Position numbers and translations under genes: made by a program. 15,145 nt of DNA from Caldithrix sp964468415 (GTDB lineage Bacteria; Calditrichota; Calditrichia; Calditrichales; Calditrichaceae): the NCBI GenBank assembly GCA_964468415.1, contig CAYXUS010000174.1, positions 1 to 15,145 on the forward strand, written 5' to 3'. The notes under the pieces are model-generated. The model was not told the origin of the DNA and searched no databases. It worked only from the letters and a program-made list of their open reading frames with translations. Below are positions 1-8,849 of this stretch, piece after piece. Within the stretch, counting starts at the first letter, position 1. Every line of letters begins with the position of its first letter.

Positions 1-2571
1 TTCCAGTTCTTGCTTTACCTTTTTGCCCATTTCTTTTTCCTTGCGCTCTTCCAAATCGAACAGGCTTAATTGATTGGCATCCACACTGCGCCCGGGACGG
101 CGCATGGCCAGCCGCGGTTTGCGCGTGGTCGGCGAAAGTTCGTTCGCTTCCAGATTGCTTAAAATTTCCTTGGCCCGAGCAATGAGCGGCGCGGGTAAAC
201 CGGCCATTTGTGCCACGTAAATTCCGTAAGAATTATCCGAACCGCCCGGCACAATTTTACGCAAAAATACCACCTGATCCTGCCATTCTTCTACCGCCAC
301 ATTGTAGTTTTTAATGCGCGGATACATCATGGCCAGTTCGGTTAATTCGTGGTAATGGGTGGCAAACAGGGTTTTACAGCGCAATTTGGGCTCACGGTAA
401 ATGTATTCGGCTACGGCCCAGGCAATGGAAAGTCCGTCGAAGGTACTGGTTCCCCGGCCGATCTCATCCAGTAAAATCAGGCTTTTGGGTGTGGCATTAT
501 TCAGAATGTTGGCCGTTTCGTTCATTTCTACCAAGAAGGTACTTTCGCCCAGGGCCAGATTGTCGGAGGCCCCCACGCGCGTAAAGATACGATCGACAAT
601 GCCGATGTGGGCCTGCCGGGCCGGAACAAACGAGCCGATTTGCGCCATAAGCACAATAAGCCCCACCTGTCGCAGAAACGTGGATTTCCCGGCCATATTG
701 GGCCCGGTAATAATCCAGATTTGTTCCGTTTCGGGATCGAGATAGGTGTCGTTGGCAATAAAATCTTCGCCGGGAGGCAACGTTTTTTCCACCACCGGGT
801 GGCGCCCTTCTTTAATTTCCAACACATCGGAATCGTCCACAACCGGTCGAACGTAATTATTTTCCCGGGCTGCCTCGGCCAGGCTCAAAAAGCAATCCAG
901 TTCGGCAATCAAGCGGCTATTGGTCTGGATGGGCTCTACGTAGCGGCCGATTTCTTTGCGCACTTCCTGAAAAAGCTCGTATTCCAGTTGATTAATTTTC
1001 TCTTCCGCGCCCAGAATTTTGTCTTCCCATTCCTTTAGCTCCGGTGTGATGAACCGCTCGGCATTGACCAATGTTTGCTTGCGAATGTATTCCGGAGGGA
1101 TCTTATCTTTGTGCACATGGGTCACTTCGATGTAATAACCAAACACCTTGTTGTAATTCACTTTTAAAGTAGGGATGCCTGTCCGCACCCGTTCTTTTTC
1201 CTGATATTGAATGAGCCAATCCTTGCCGTGCTCCGAAATTTCACGCAATTCGTCCAGCTCGGCATTGTAACCGGGACGAATAATGCCCCCTTCCTGAATG
1301 GTCAGCGGGGGATTTTCCGCAATGGCCGCATCGATCAGGTCGGTTAATTCGCTCAAAGGAATAAAGCCTTCGAAGTATGCCTGCAATCGGGCACATCCCG
1401 ATTCGCGCAAAGCCTGTTGCAGGGGGACAATTTGTTTGAGCGATTGCCCCAAATTGAGCACATCGCGGGCATTGGCCCGACCGGTTACGATTTTTCCCAA
1501 CAGGCGCTCGGTATCAAAGACGCTTTTCAGTTCGTCTTTTAGGCGGGTGTGCAGCGAAGAATCTTCAAACAGTTCCTGCACAATGTCCAGCCGCCGATTG
1601 ATGGCTTCTTTGTCCAACAAGGGCTGCTGAATCCACTGTTTGAACAAACGCGCTCCCATCGGAGTAACGGTATAATCGATGTAATGCAGCAGCGTGCTGC
1701 GTACACCACCTCCCGACATGGATTCGGCAATTTCCAGATTGCGTCGGGTACTTTCGTCCAGAATCATGTACTGCGAAAGATTGATGCGCTGTAAATTGAT
1801 GAAATGTTCCAGCCGGGTTTTGTAATTTTCCTGCAGGTAATGAATGATCACTCCGGCCGCCACCAGGCCTTCGTTCAATTCTTCTACTCCAAAGCCTTTT
1901 AGGGAGTGCGTTTTAAAATGTTGCAAAAGCAATTGGTAGGCATAGTCCCGATCGAACAGCCAATCGTCGCGCTTGGTGAGCACCGCGTTCAAACGGTTAG
2001 CCAACCGTTGCTTGCAATCTTCCATTTTGGAAGCCGCCACCAAAACTTCTCTGGGCTGGTAACGAATCAGTTGATCCAGCAAATGTTCTTGGGCAAACTC
2101 GGTGGTCTGAAAGCTACCGGTCGAAACATCGGCAATGGCCATGCCGCAATTGCCATTGCGGCAATGCACGGCCACCAAATAATTGTTGCTGCGGCTGTCC
2201 AGCAGTTTATCCGAAAGCGTCACTCCGGGCGAAGCGATTTCTACCACTTCCCTTTTTACCACGCCTTTGGCCAGTTTGGGATCTTCCACCTGCTCACAAA
2301 TGGCCACCCGCAACCCGGCACCCAGCAATTTGGGCAGGTAATTGTCCAGAGCGTGGTAGGGAAATCCGGCCAAAGGCACATCGGCCGTTTTGCCGTGAGA
2401 TCGCTTGGTTAACGCAATGCCCAGGGTGCGTGCCAGCACTTTGGCATCGTCGTAAAAGGTCTCGTAAAAATCGCCCATCCGATACAATAAGAGCACGTCC
2501 TTGTAATCGGCCTTGATTTTGAGGTACTGCTCCATTAAGGGCGTCGGTTTGTCAGCTTTTTTCTTCGCCAT
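1..2571 (-). CDS. mutS: DNA mismatch repair ATPase MutS (C-terminus cut by window edge)
   Basis: MutS finds mismatched or looped-out bases after replication and, through ATP-driven clamp formation, recruits MutL. Reading the minus strand from the ATG at 2571 gives 857 codons open to the window edge, about the full usual length (850-880 aa), so only the last few dozen residues are missing. The mismatch-reading Phe-x-Glu motif is seen as GDFYETF (F35, E37). The ATPase domain carries the Walker A motif GPNMAGKST at 623-631 and, near residue 700, the Walker B/signature stretch LLDEIGRGTSTFDG. A typical QLSLF motif is visible near the C-terminus. The start is supported by the usual family beginning (short basic leader, then TPLMEQYLKIK), although no clear SD precedes it. 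The stop of the upstream kinase gene is only 11 bp away, so the two are probably cotranscribed. Seen directly; identity is secure. Confidence 0.97.
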   Translation of the reverse strand, partial: MAKKKADKPTPLMEQYLKIKADYKDVLLLYRMGDFYETFYDDAKVLARTLGIALTKRSHGKTADVPLAGFPYHALDNYLPKLLGAGLRVAICEQVEDPKLAKGVVKREVVEIASPGVTLSDKLLDSRSNNYLVAVHCRNGNCGMAIADVSTGSFQTTEFAQEHLLDQLIRYQPREVLVAASKMEDCKQRLANRLNAVLTKRDDWLFDRDYAYQLLLQHFKTHSLKGFGVEELNEGLVAAGVIIHYLQENYKTRLEHFINLQRINLSQYMILDESTRRNLEIAESMSGGGVRSTLLHYIDYTVTPMGARLFKQWIQQPLLDKEAINRRLDIVQELFEDSSLHTRLKDELKSVFDTERLLGKIVTGRANARDVLNLGQSLKQIVPLQQALRESGCARLQAYFEGFIPLSELTDLIDAAIAENPPLTIQEGGIIRPGYNAELDELREISEHGKDWLIQYQEKERVRTGIPTLKVNYNKVFGYYIEVTHVHKDKIPPEYIRKQTLVNAERFITPELKEWEDKILGAEEKINQLEYELFQEVRKEIGRYVEPIQTNSRLIAELDCFLSLAEAARENNYVRPVVDDSDVLEIKEGRHPVVEKTLPPGEDFIANDTYLDPETEQIWIITGPNMAGKSTFLRQVGLIVLMAQIGSFVPARQAHIGIVDRIFTRVGASDNLALGESTFLVEMNETANILNNATPKSLILLDEIGRGTSTFDGLSIAWAVAEYIYREPKLRCKTLFATHYHELTELAMMYPRIKNYNVAVEEWQDQVVFLRKIVPGGSDNSYGIYVAQMAGLPAPLIARAKEILSNLEANELSPTTRKPRLAMRRPGRSVDANQLSLFDLEERKEKEMGKKVKQELE

Positions 2572-2582
2572 AGTCGTCAAGA

Positions 2583-5500
2583 TTAAATTTTAATTGGAAT
2601 GATCGGTAAGCTAAAATAGAAGGTACTTCCCTTGCCCGGCTGGCTTTCGACCCACACGCGCCCTTTGTGCAGGGTAATGATTTCTTTGCTGATGGCCAGC
2701 CCCAGACCGGTTCCTTTTAAGGAAGCATCTTTGCCTGCTTCGGTTTGCTCGTATTTGCTGAAGACTTTTTCCTGTTCTTCCGGCGGAATGCCCACTCCCG
2801 TATCTTTAACGGCCACGTGAACGGCCATAACCTCTTCGTCGGTCAACTCGTTTTTCTCTTTGACCAGGCGGCTCATGATGGTAATTTTACCGCCGGTGTC
2901 GGTAAATTTTAAGGCATTGCTCAAATAATTATTCAATACCTGCTCAATGCGCATGCGGTCGAACTGTAAAAAGGAAATTTTGTCGTCCAGGTCCAGCTCC
3001 ATGGTAATGTTTTTCTTTTTGGCCAGAACCTGGTAATGTTTGTACACCGTTTCGATTAATGCATTTATGGAATGAATTTCGATGTTCAGCTCAAAGCGCC
3101 CGGCTTCCAGTTTGGAAGCGATCATGAAATTGTCAATCAATTTGAGCACCTTGTCCACATTTTCTTTGGCGATGGTTAACAGCTCGGCCTGCTCGTCCGA
3201 AATATTGCCCACAATCTGGTTACGCACAATGTCGATGTAGCCCTGAATGATGTTCAGCGGCGAACGCAAATCGTGCACGATCATGGAATTAAAATCGGCC
3301 TTCAATTGTTCCAGACGGCGCTGGGGACGCAAATCGGAAAGAACCCCGATGAAGCCTGCTTTTTTCACATTTTCATAGTAGGGCGAAAGGTAAATCTTAA
3401 ACGGAATGTATTCGTTGTCGTTGCTCATCAATTCGATTTCCAGCCCCTCGCGCGAGAGTTTTTCCAGCTCGCGGTGCGAAATATCCTTCTGAGCTAACTT
3501 TACGATATGGTTCTCCAGCTCGCCGCGGGTTTTAAGCGAACAAAGTTCGTAAAAACTCACGTTCAACAAAGCATCGCGATCTTTGTAGCGCAACAGAGAA
3601 AGCAAACTTTGGTTGGCATAAATGATTTTGCCTTTAAAATCACAGGTCACCAATCCCATGGTCATGGTTTCGGCCAACAGGCGGTATTTTTCTTCGGAGT
3701 TTTTCAGGTCCTGGTACAGTTTGGCATTTTCCAGAACCACGGCGGCCTGGTTGGCAAAATATTCCAGACTGCGCACCTTCTCTTCCGAAGGCCGTACCCG
3801 ATCCACCGGATCGTTTACCGCAATGTAGCCCAGTTCGCGCCCCCGGCTGCGAATGGGTACAAACAGCCAGTCGTCATCGCTCCATTCGCGCCCCAGTGAA
3901 AGTTGGAATTGCAACTGATCTTCGGGAGTAATGCGTTCTTTGCTAAGAATATTGTCGTAAAAATACGAATGGCTAATCTTGAAGCATCGGTCGATCAACC
4001 CGCGGTAAAACGCATTCTTGTATTTGGCACGCAGGCGTTTGTACGCAGCAGAGGTCAAGCCGTAGTAACACACATTTTTTACTTGCCCGCTGTAAGGATC
4101 GATCTGATCCAGAATTACAATATTCCAGCCCAATGTGCGGCGGATCGCCGTGGCAATTTTGTCTAACAGTTCGGAAATGTCGTTTTCCAGAGTGAGTTCC
4201 TTGCCCAATTCAAAAATGCGATCCAACTGCTTAAGTGTTTTTTGCGCCTGCTTTACCACCCTGCTTTCTTCCAGCACGGCCGTGGCGTTGGCAATCATTT
4301 GCTCGGCTTCCATGATGCGGTCGGGAGTAAACACATGGTGGCTGTTTTGCGAGGCCACCACCATCAAGCCTTTTTTCTCCGTGCCGATGCGAATATTAAA
4401 AATAACACCCACCCGATATTCTTTGCCGGTTAAAGACAAAATGTTTTGCACATCGGCGGCGTTATCCTGAGTAAAATCCAGCACAATGCTGCTGATGTCC
4501 GATTCCAGAAATTTCTCCAGTGTCGGGTAATCTTTCAAAAGCAGTACGGGCGGTTTTTCCTTTTCCAAAAAATTGGTTTCTCCGTTTGCCTGAAAGGAAT
4601 ACTGAGGGTACAAGAAGCGAAAGCCTTCGTGAAAATTAAAGTAAATACTCACATCGCCTTTAAAGTGCGCCAGCAACTGTTCATTCAAATGTTTGGCGAT
4701 TTTATCTTCGTTCAAACGTTTGTACAAATAGCGAATGCTCGTTGTGTCATCCTGGCGTTCCGTGGGTGCCGGACGTTTTAGAATTTCGGCCAGACGGCTT
4801 TGCAGGGTATCGGTCACAAACAGAATTTCATTGTATTTTTCACGGGAAAGCCGGTAATCATTCTTGAAGCCCAGCAAAATAAGGCCGTTAATTTTGGAGT
4901 TTACTTTAATGGGAAATTGGTAATAGGTGCGTGCATCCAGCCCGATGGTTTTGAGAAATTCCAGCACGTACGAATCGCTTAACACATCGGGATCGAGCTT
5001 GGGATGGCTGAGAAAATATTGCTGCCAAAAGGGCAAATCCAGAATTTCGTCTTTGATTTTATTGCGCATGCGTGTTTTGGAGAGCACGCTGCTGAATTCG
5101 TATTCTTTCTTTTTTACATCGTAAATAAAATGAATCAGGTAGTCCGGATCGAGCACCGAATAGATAAAATCGTTGACCACTTCACCCAGATGCATCACAT
5201 CGTGCAGGCGCAAAATGTTGTGTTGCAGTTCCACAATGCGTTGCAGGTCCCACATTTTTCGTTCGTAGTTGATCAATCTTTCCCGCTGTTCGAGTAAAAT
5301 CATGATTTTGATTTTAAGCTCACTGAAATTGGGCGTCAGGTCGACCGTATCGTCAATGCCCAACTTTTTAATTTCCAGACGTTCGAACAACTCCACATCG
5401 GGAATCATGACAATAATGGGAATAAAGGTGCCTTCTTTACTTGATTTAATTTTCCGGATTACTTCTTTGGAAGGCGCGGTGAGCGAGGTGCCCCACAAAA

Positions 5501-5654
5501 TCAGATCGGGTTTCATCGTGCGTGTCAAAGAGTACACATCCTGAATGTTTGGGGCCACAATTACCGAGAAACCGGTTTCGCGCAAATAACGCGCCAGCCG
5601 CTCTTGAATAACGTTGTTACGATGGATAAGTAAGATCTTTTTTCGTTCGTCCAT
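2583..5654 (-). CDS. Large soluble sensor histidine kinase: pseudo-receiver, GAF-like segments, PAS, HisKA, HATPase
   Basis: A 1023-aa cytosolic histidine kinase with no membrane segment. Order: receiver-like domain (about 6-122), helical linker, three GAF-like segments (roughly 135-290, 310-465, 475-645; the last is the most GAF-like), PAS (about 652-775), dimerisation/phosphotransfer domain with H-box HDLRSPL (H794), and ATPase domain with N-box (N909/N913), G1 box DTGVGI (D951) and G2 box GTGLGL (981-986). The kinase core is intact. The receiver-like domain is degenerate: where the phospho-acceptor Asp should follow PDLIL there is W54-G55, the acidic pair is replaced by H11-R12, and the switch Thr and conserved Lys are absent. 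There is no C-terminal receiver and no adjacent regulator, so the phosphorylation target is unknown. It starts at ATG 5654 with a weak SD, 75 bp after coaX and 11 bp before mutS. Ligands are not predictable from sequence. Confidence 0.93.
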   Translation of the reverse strand: MDERKKILLIHRNNVIQERLARYLRETGFSVIVAPNIQDVYSLTRTMKPDLILWGTSLTAPSKEVIRKIKSSKEGTFIPIIVMIPDVELFERLEIKKLGIDDTVDLTPNFSELKIKIMILLEQRERLINYERKMWDLQRIVELQHNILRLHDVMHLGEVVNDFIYSVLDPDYLIHFIYDVKKKEYEFSSVLSKTRMRNKIKDEILDLPFWQQYFLSHPKLDPDVLSDSYVLEFLKTIGLDARTYYQFPIKVNSKINGLILLGFKNDYRLSREKYNEILFVTDTLQSRLAEILKRPAPTERQDDTTSIRYLYKRLNEDKIAKHLNEQLLAHFKGDVSIYFNFHEGFRFLYPQYSFQANGETNFLEKEKPPVLLLKDYPTLEKFLESDISSIVLDFTQDNAADVQNILSLTGKEYRVGVIFNIRIGTEKKGLMVVASQNSHHVFTPDRIMEAEQMIANATAVLEESRVVKQAQKTLKQLDRIFELGKELTLENDISELLDKIATAIRRTLGWNIVILDQIDPYSGQVKNVCYYGLTSAAYKRLRAKYKNAFYRGLIDRCFKISHSYFYDNILSKERITPEDQLQFQLSLGREWSDDDWLFVPIRSRGRELGYIAVNDPVDRVRPSEEKVRSLEYFANQAAVVLENAKLYQDLKNSEEKYRLLAETMTMGLVTCDFKGKIIYANQSLLSLLRYKDRDALLNVSFYELCSLKTRGELENHIVKLAQKDISHRELEKLSREGLEIELMSNDNEYIPFKIYLSPYYENVKKAGFIGVLSDLRPQRRLEQLKADFNSMIVHDLRSPLNIIQGYIDIVRNQIVGNISDEQAELLTIAKENVDKVLKLIDNFMIASKLEAGRFELNIEIHSINALIETVYKHYQVLAKKKNITMELDLDDKISFLQFDRMRIEQVLNNYLSNALKFTDTGGKITIMSRLVKEKNELTDEEVMAVHVAVKDTGVGIPPEEQEKVFSKYEQTEAGKDASLKGTGLGLAISKEIITLHKGRVWVESQPGKGSTFYFSLPIIPIKI

Positions 5655-5680
5655 TGAATGTCAACCTGAATTTTATGAAT

Positions 5681-5703
5681 TCGTAACCAATTTGCGCTTA
5701 CGA
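5681..5703. promoter_or_regulatory. Inverted repeat upstream of the large kinase gene
   Basis: TCGTAA (5681-5686) and TTACGA (5698-5703) form a perfect 6-bp inverted repeat with 11 bp between the arms, in the 75-bp gap between coaX and the kinase. It could be an operator or a weak mRNA hairpin. No known regulator is recognised; this is inference from symmetry only. Confidence 0.2.
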
Positions 5704-5729
5704 TTTTGCGCCTGTTTGCAACCGCCGCT

Positions 5730-6500
5730 TCAGGCAGGTTTGTTCCGCAAATAAATCAGGCGCATGCCTTCCAAACTTAAATACGGATCGACTTTCTCGA
5801 TGCAGGAAGTGTGTTGAATGATTTTATCGGCCAGTCCCCCTGTAGCAATAACCCGGCTGTTTTCACCCAATTCTTGTTTTATTTTCTCGATCAGCCCTTC
5901 AATCATAAATACCGTTCCCCAGAAAACCCCGCTCTGAATGCTTTCTTCGGTGGTTTTTCCGATAAACCGATAGGGAAATTCAAAATTTACTCTGGGCAAT
6001 TTGGCCGCTTTTAAGTGCAAAGCCTCGATAGAAGTCATAATACCCGGAGCAATAATGCCTCCCAAATAGTCTTTTTGTTCATTAATACAATCGATGGTGG
6101 TCGCCGTACCAAAATCAACAATCATCACCGGAGCTCCGTACCTGTGCACACCGGCAACCGCATTGCACAGGCGATCGGCCCCGACCGAAGCCGGATTTTT
6201 GTATTTTACCTGAATACCCAAATCGATAAACGCATCGATAATCAAAGGTTCTATTTTAAAATAGCGTCGGCTCAGAAACTGATAAATAATGGTCAAATCG
6301 GGCACAACCGACGAAATGCAAATGCCTTTTACATCTTTTATGTTCAAATTTTCCTGCAGAAAAAAATAGTGCAGCAAAACGCCCAATTCGTCTTCGGTAC
6401 GTGCCATTTCGGAAGTAATACGCCAGTGGGCTATCAGTTCTTCGCCTTGAAAGCAGCCAACAACAGTATGGGTATTGCCAATATCAAACGTCAGTAACAT
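5730..6500 (-). CDS. coaX: Type III pantothenate kinase
   Basis: Catalyses ATP-dependent phosphorylation of pantothenate to 4'-phosphopantothenate, the first step of coenzyme A synthesis, in the cytoplasm. The 256-aa length is normal for CoaX. Visible family features of the ASKHA fold: the N-terminal phosphate motif DIGNTHTVVG (D6-G15), GADR at 107-110 with the expected catalytic Asp (D109) and pantothenate-contacting Arg, the second phosphate motif DFGTATTID (129-137), GGIIAPG (147-153) and the adenosine-side ATGGLA (219-224). The ATG at 6500 lies inside the 3' end of birA (17-nt overlap), so translation is probably coupled. BirA and CoaX are adjacent, and even fused, in other bacteria (established knowledge). 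Family members are not feedback-inhibited by CoA, unlike type I kinases. Identity is secure. Confidence 0.96.
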   Translation of the reverse strand: MLLTFDIGNTHTVVGCFQGEELIAHWRITSEMARTEDELGVLLHYFFLQENLNIKDVKGICISSVVPDLTIIYQFLSRRYFKIEPLIIDAFIDLGIQVKYKNPASVGADRLCNAVAGVHRYGAPVMIVDFGTATTIDCINEQKDYLGGIIAPGIMTSIEALHLKAAKLPRVNFEFPYRFIGKTTEESIQSGVFWGTVFMIEGLIEKIKQELGENSRVIATGGLADKIIQHTSCIEKVDPYLSLEGMRLIYLRNKPA

Positions 6501-7311
6501 GATTACTCTTTGTAATTTCTCCGGCGATTAATGCTTTTAATACACCTTTTTGATCTTCGTACACCAGGTAGCCCGATTCGTTCACATCTTTAATAATTCC
6601 GATTTCTTCTCCAAACGGGGTACGAATTGTTACTTTTTGGCCAAACTGATCGCAACGCTCTTTCCATTCATCGACCACATGGTCGTAAAAATTACGTTCA
6701 AAGCGTTCGTAATTTTTCTCAAACTCTTGCATAAACATACAAAGGAATTCTTCCCGATCGATCGATTGGCCGGTAATACTGCGCAACGAAGTGGCAATAT
6801 CGCGAATTTCCGGAGGCATTTTTTCCACGGGTTCGTTCAAATTAATGCCGATGCCCAATACCATCGCCTCGATTTTTTTGTCACGCAAAATCGATTCGGC
6901 GAGGATACCGCTTAATTTTCTGCCATTCACCAACAAATCATTCGGCCATTTAAAAGAAATCTGGACGGGATCGAGCTGATGAGCCTGTAAATAATTTTCG
7001 ATGGTATTGGCCAGAATAATGGCCGTGGCCAGCATGATTTTTTTGGAATAGTCAATTTCCAGTTCGGGTTTCAAAAGAATGCTGAATAACAGGTTCTGTC
7101 CCGGGGCACTCAACCATCTTCGCTTTTGTCGTCCGTGACCTGCGGTCTGAAAATCGGCCTGGACAACAGTACCTTCAGGAGCGCCGTCCCGGGCCAACGT
7201 TAGCAGGTACGCATTGGTCGAATCGATCACCTGAAAGCAATAGAGTGTTCTGCCGAAAATAGATGTCCGTAAACCGGCGCGTACTTTGTCGCAATTTAAC
7301 ATAAAACACAT
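6484..7311 (-). CDS. birA: Biotin--[acetyl-CoA-carboxylase] ligase, class I (no DNA-binding domain)
   Basis: Activates biotin to biotinyl-5'-AMP and transfers it to the biotin carboxyl carrier protein of acetyl-CoA carboxylase and related enzymes. Visible motifs: STN (31-33), the adenylate-binding loop GHGRQKRRW (58-66; usual form GRGRxGRxW), KWPNDLL (121-127) with the following KLSGIL, GIGINLN (153-159), and the small C-terminal SH3-like domain (about 225-268). At 275 aa it lacks the N-terminal winged helix of E. coli BirA, so it should be a pure enzyme rather than a biotin-operon repressor. Two starts are possible: ATG 7311, with AAGG only 3 nt away, and ATG 7302 (M4), 12 nt from the same AAGG; the second may be preferred. 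It overlaps coaX by 17 nt and probably heads the birA-coaX-kinase-mutS operon. Confidence 0.95.
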   Translation of the reverse strand: MCFMLNCDKVRAGLRTSIFGRTLYCFQVIDSTNAYLLTLARDGAPEGTVVQADFQTAGHGRQKRRWLSAPGQNLLFSILLKPELEIDYSKKIMLATAIILANTIENYLQAHQLDPVQISFKWPNDLLVNGRKLSGILAESILRDKKIEAMVLGIGINLNEPVEKMPPEIRDIATSLRSITGQSIDREEFLCMFMQEFEKNYERFERNFYDHVVDEWKERCDQFGQKVTIRTPFGEEIGIIKDVNESGYLVYEDQKGVLKALIAGEITKSNHVTDV

Positions 7312-7420
7312 CTACCTTTTTGTGTTGAATTAAAATGTTCACCTACCCTGCCAACGTGTCATCCTTGAAGTGAGCAAAAGCTAATAAATTTAAGGACTAA
7401 AATCCAGTTAATTCATATTT
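7312..7420 (-). promoter_or_regulatory. Leader/promoter region of the birA operon (exact promoter not resolved)
   Basis: This AT-rich gap lies between the acyl-CoA dehydrogenase terminator and birA and must carry the promoter if birA heads its own operon. The best match I see is a weak TTGGCA with TAATTC 16 bp downstream, reading toward birA. There is no riboswitch-like or BirA-operator-like palindrome. Confidence 0.25.
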
Positions 7421-7453
7421 TAAAAGGGGAAGCCTTTCGGCAAAAGGCTTCCC
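7421..7453 (-). terminator. Intrinsic terminator of the acyl-CoA dehydrogenase gene
   Basis: A perfect 11-bp stem (GGGAAGCCTTT at 7427-7437 pairing with 7443-7453) closes a 5-nt loop. On the minus strand it is followed by CCTTTTAAAA, a short U-tract. It sits about 70 bp after the stop codon at 7523 and separates this gene from the birA operon. Confidence 0.85.
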
Positions 7454-7522
7454 GTCACACATGTATTATTTTTTTAAAACCACTTTTTATTAAAAAAGAT
7501 TCCCGTTTTTATTTTCGCAAAA

Positions 7523-8677
7523 TCACAAAATTTGTTTGGCAATGGTAACCAATTGCATGTTGGAAGTGCCTTCGTAAATGGTACCGATTTTGGCATCGCG
7601 GAAGAATTTTTCAACCGGATATTCTTTGGTAAAACCATAGCCGCCAAACAAATCGATAGCCAGTGAGGTAATGTGCTGGGCCACCTGCGAGGCAAAGAAC
7701 TTGGCCATAGCGGCTTGTTTGATAAATTTTTGCCCGGCCATTTTCATACGGGCGGCATTGTACACCAAAAGGCGGGCTGCTTCCAGCTTGGTAGCTGCTT
7801 CGGCCAACTGGAATTGCACGCCCTGAAACTTGGCAATGGGCTGCCCGAATTGTTCGCGCTCGTTTACGTATTTAATGGTTGCATCCAGTGCACCGTGGGC
7901 CAATCCCACCATTTGCGCTCCAATTCCGATGCGTCCCTCGTTCAGCGTTTCGATGGCTACTTTGTAGCCTTTGCCAATTTCACCCAAAACATTTTCTTTG
8001 GGAACTTTGCAGTTTTCCAGAATTAGTTCACAGGTAGAAGAAGCCCGAATGCCCAATTTGTCTTCTTTCTTGCCTACCGTAAATCCTTCGAAATCTCTTT
8101 CTACCACAAAAGCGGTAATGCCCTTGTAACCCGCTTCGGGATTGACATTGGCAAAAATAATGAACACTTCGGCCTCACCGGCATTGGTAATCCACAACTT
8201 CTGTCCGTTCAGTTCCCAGTAATCCCCTTTGTCCGTGGCACGGCAACGCAGGGCAAAAGCATCGCTGCCCGACCCTGCTTCCGAAAGCGCGTAAGCCGCC
8301 AGACGTTCCGAGGCCAATTGGGGTAAATATTTTTTCTTGAGTGTGTCGCTCCCCCAACGCAAAAAGGCATTATTGACCAATGTGTTTTGCACATCCACAA
8401 TAATGGCTGCCGCCGGATCTACGTAACTTAATGCTTCAATGGCTAAAATCGCCATAAAAAAGTTGGTTTCAGCCCCGCCGAATTCTTCCGGAACTTCAAT
8501 TCCCATCAGACCCATTTCGAAAAAGCTTTTAATGATTTCCGGATCCATCTTGGCTTTCTCGTCCATTTCGCGGGAATGGGGTTTTACCTGTTCTTCGGCA
8601 AATTCCCGAACCGAGTCGTAAAACATTTGTTCATCTTCGGAAAGCGTGGTTAATGGTTGAACGAGTTCCTGAGTCAT
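7523..8677 (-). CDS. Acyl-CoA dehydrogenase, short/branched-chain (2-methylbutyryl-CoA) type
   Basis: FAD enzyme that makes the alpha,beta double bond in an acyl-CoA and passes electrons to electron-transfer flavoprotein, in fatty-acid or branched-chain amino-acid breakdown. The 384-aa length is standard. Visible: the FAD/acyl signature YALSEAGSGSDAFAL (129-143), WITNA (162-166), the SBCAD-like stretch KLGIRASSTC (207-216), LNEGRIGIGAQM (245-256), the FRDAKIGTIYEGTSN region (359-373) with catalytic base E369. The wording of these segments closely follows mammalian ACADSB from memory, which suggests 2-methyl-branched or short substrates; exact chain length cannot be proven here. A very strong SD (AGGGGGAG, minus strand) precedes ATG 8677, suggesting high expression. 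It appears monocistronic, with its own terminator. No ETF or thiolase gene is nearby. Confidence 0.94.
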   Translation of the reverse strand: MTQELVQPLTTLSEDEQMFYDSVREFAEEQVKPHSREMDEKAKMDPEIIKSFFEMGLMGIEVPEEFGGAETNFFMAILAIEALSYVDPAAAIIVDVQNTLVNNAFLRWGSDTLKKKYLPQLASERLAAYALSEAGSGSDAFALRCRATDKGDYWELNGQKLWITNAGEAEVFIIFANVNPEAGYKGITAFVVERDFEGFTVGKKEDKLGIRASSTCELILENCKVPKENVLGEIGKGYKVAIETLNEGRIGIGAQMVGLAHGALDATIKYVNEREQFGQPIAKFQGVQFQLAEAATKLEAARLLVYNAARMKMAGQKFIKQAAMAKFFASQVAQHITSLAIDLFGGYGFTKEYPVEKFFRDAKIGTIYEGTSNMQLVTIAKQIL

Positions 8678-8734
8678 AACTCCCCCTTTTTTGGTAAAAT
8701 GAACAACTCCGTAAAACTATTTTTGCTGACTCTT

Positions 8735-8785
8735 AATATAACATTTTTACATCAAAATATCATCTATTCGCGTAAATTTTTTACG
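8735..8785 (-). promoter_or_regulatory. Candidate promoter -10 box and upstream palindrome for the acyl-CoA dehydrogenase gene
   Basis: On the minus strand TATATT (8735-8740) lies 57 bp upstream of the start codon and resembles a -10 box; the -35 region is weak. Upstream is a palindrome CGTAAA-TTT-TTTACG (8771-8785), which could bind a dimeric repressor such as a TetR/FadR-type regulator, or serve as a weak 3' hairpin of the preceding gene. Function is inferred from symmetry and position only. Confidence 0.3.
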
Positions 8786-8849
8786 TGACTCAGATCATTT
8801 TAACGAAGTGACAAAATGTAACGGGAATGCCTTTTAGACCGAAAGCGCC

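Noticed and set aside
5655..5729. Intrinsic terminator after coaX
   Set aside because: There is no GC-rich stem followed by a U-run; only a 6-bp inverted repeat with an 11-nt gap is seen, so read-through from coaX into the kinase gene is likely.
7312..7420. Biotin-operon-type BirA operator upstream of birA
   Set aside because: No palindromic operator is visible and the BirA protein lacks a DNA-binding domain, so autorepression of the E. coli kind is not supported.
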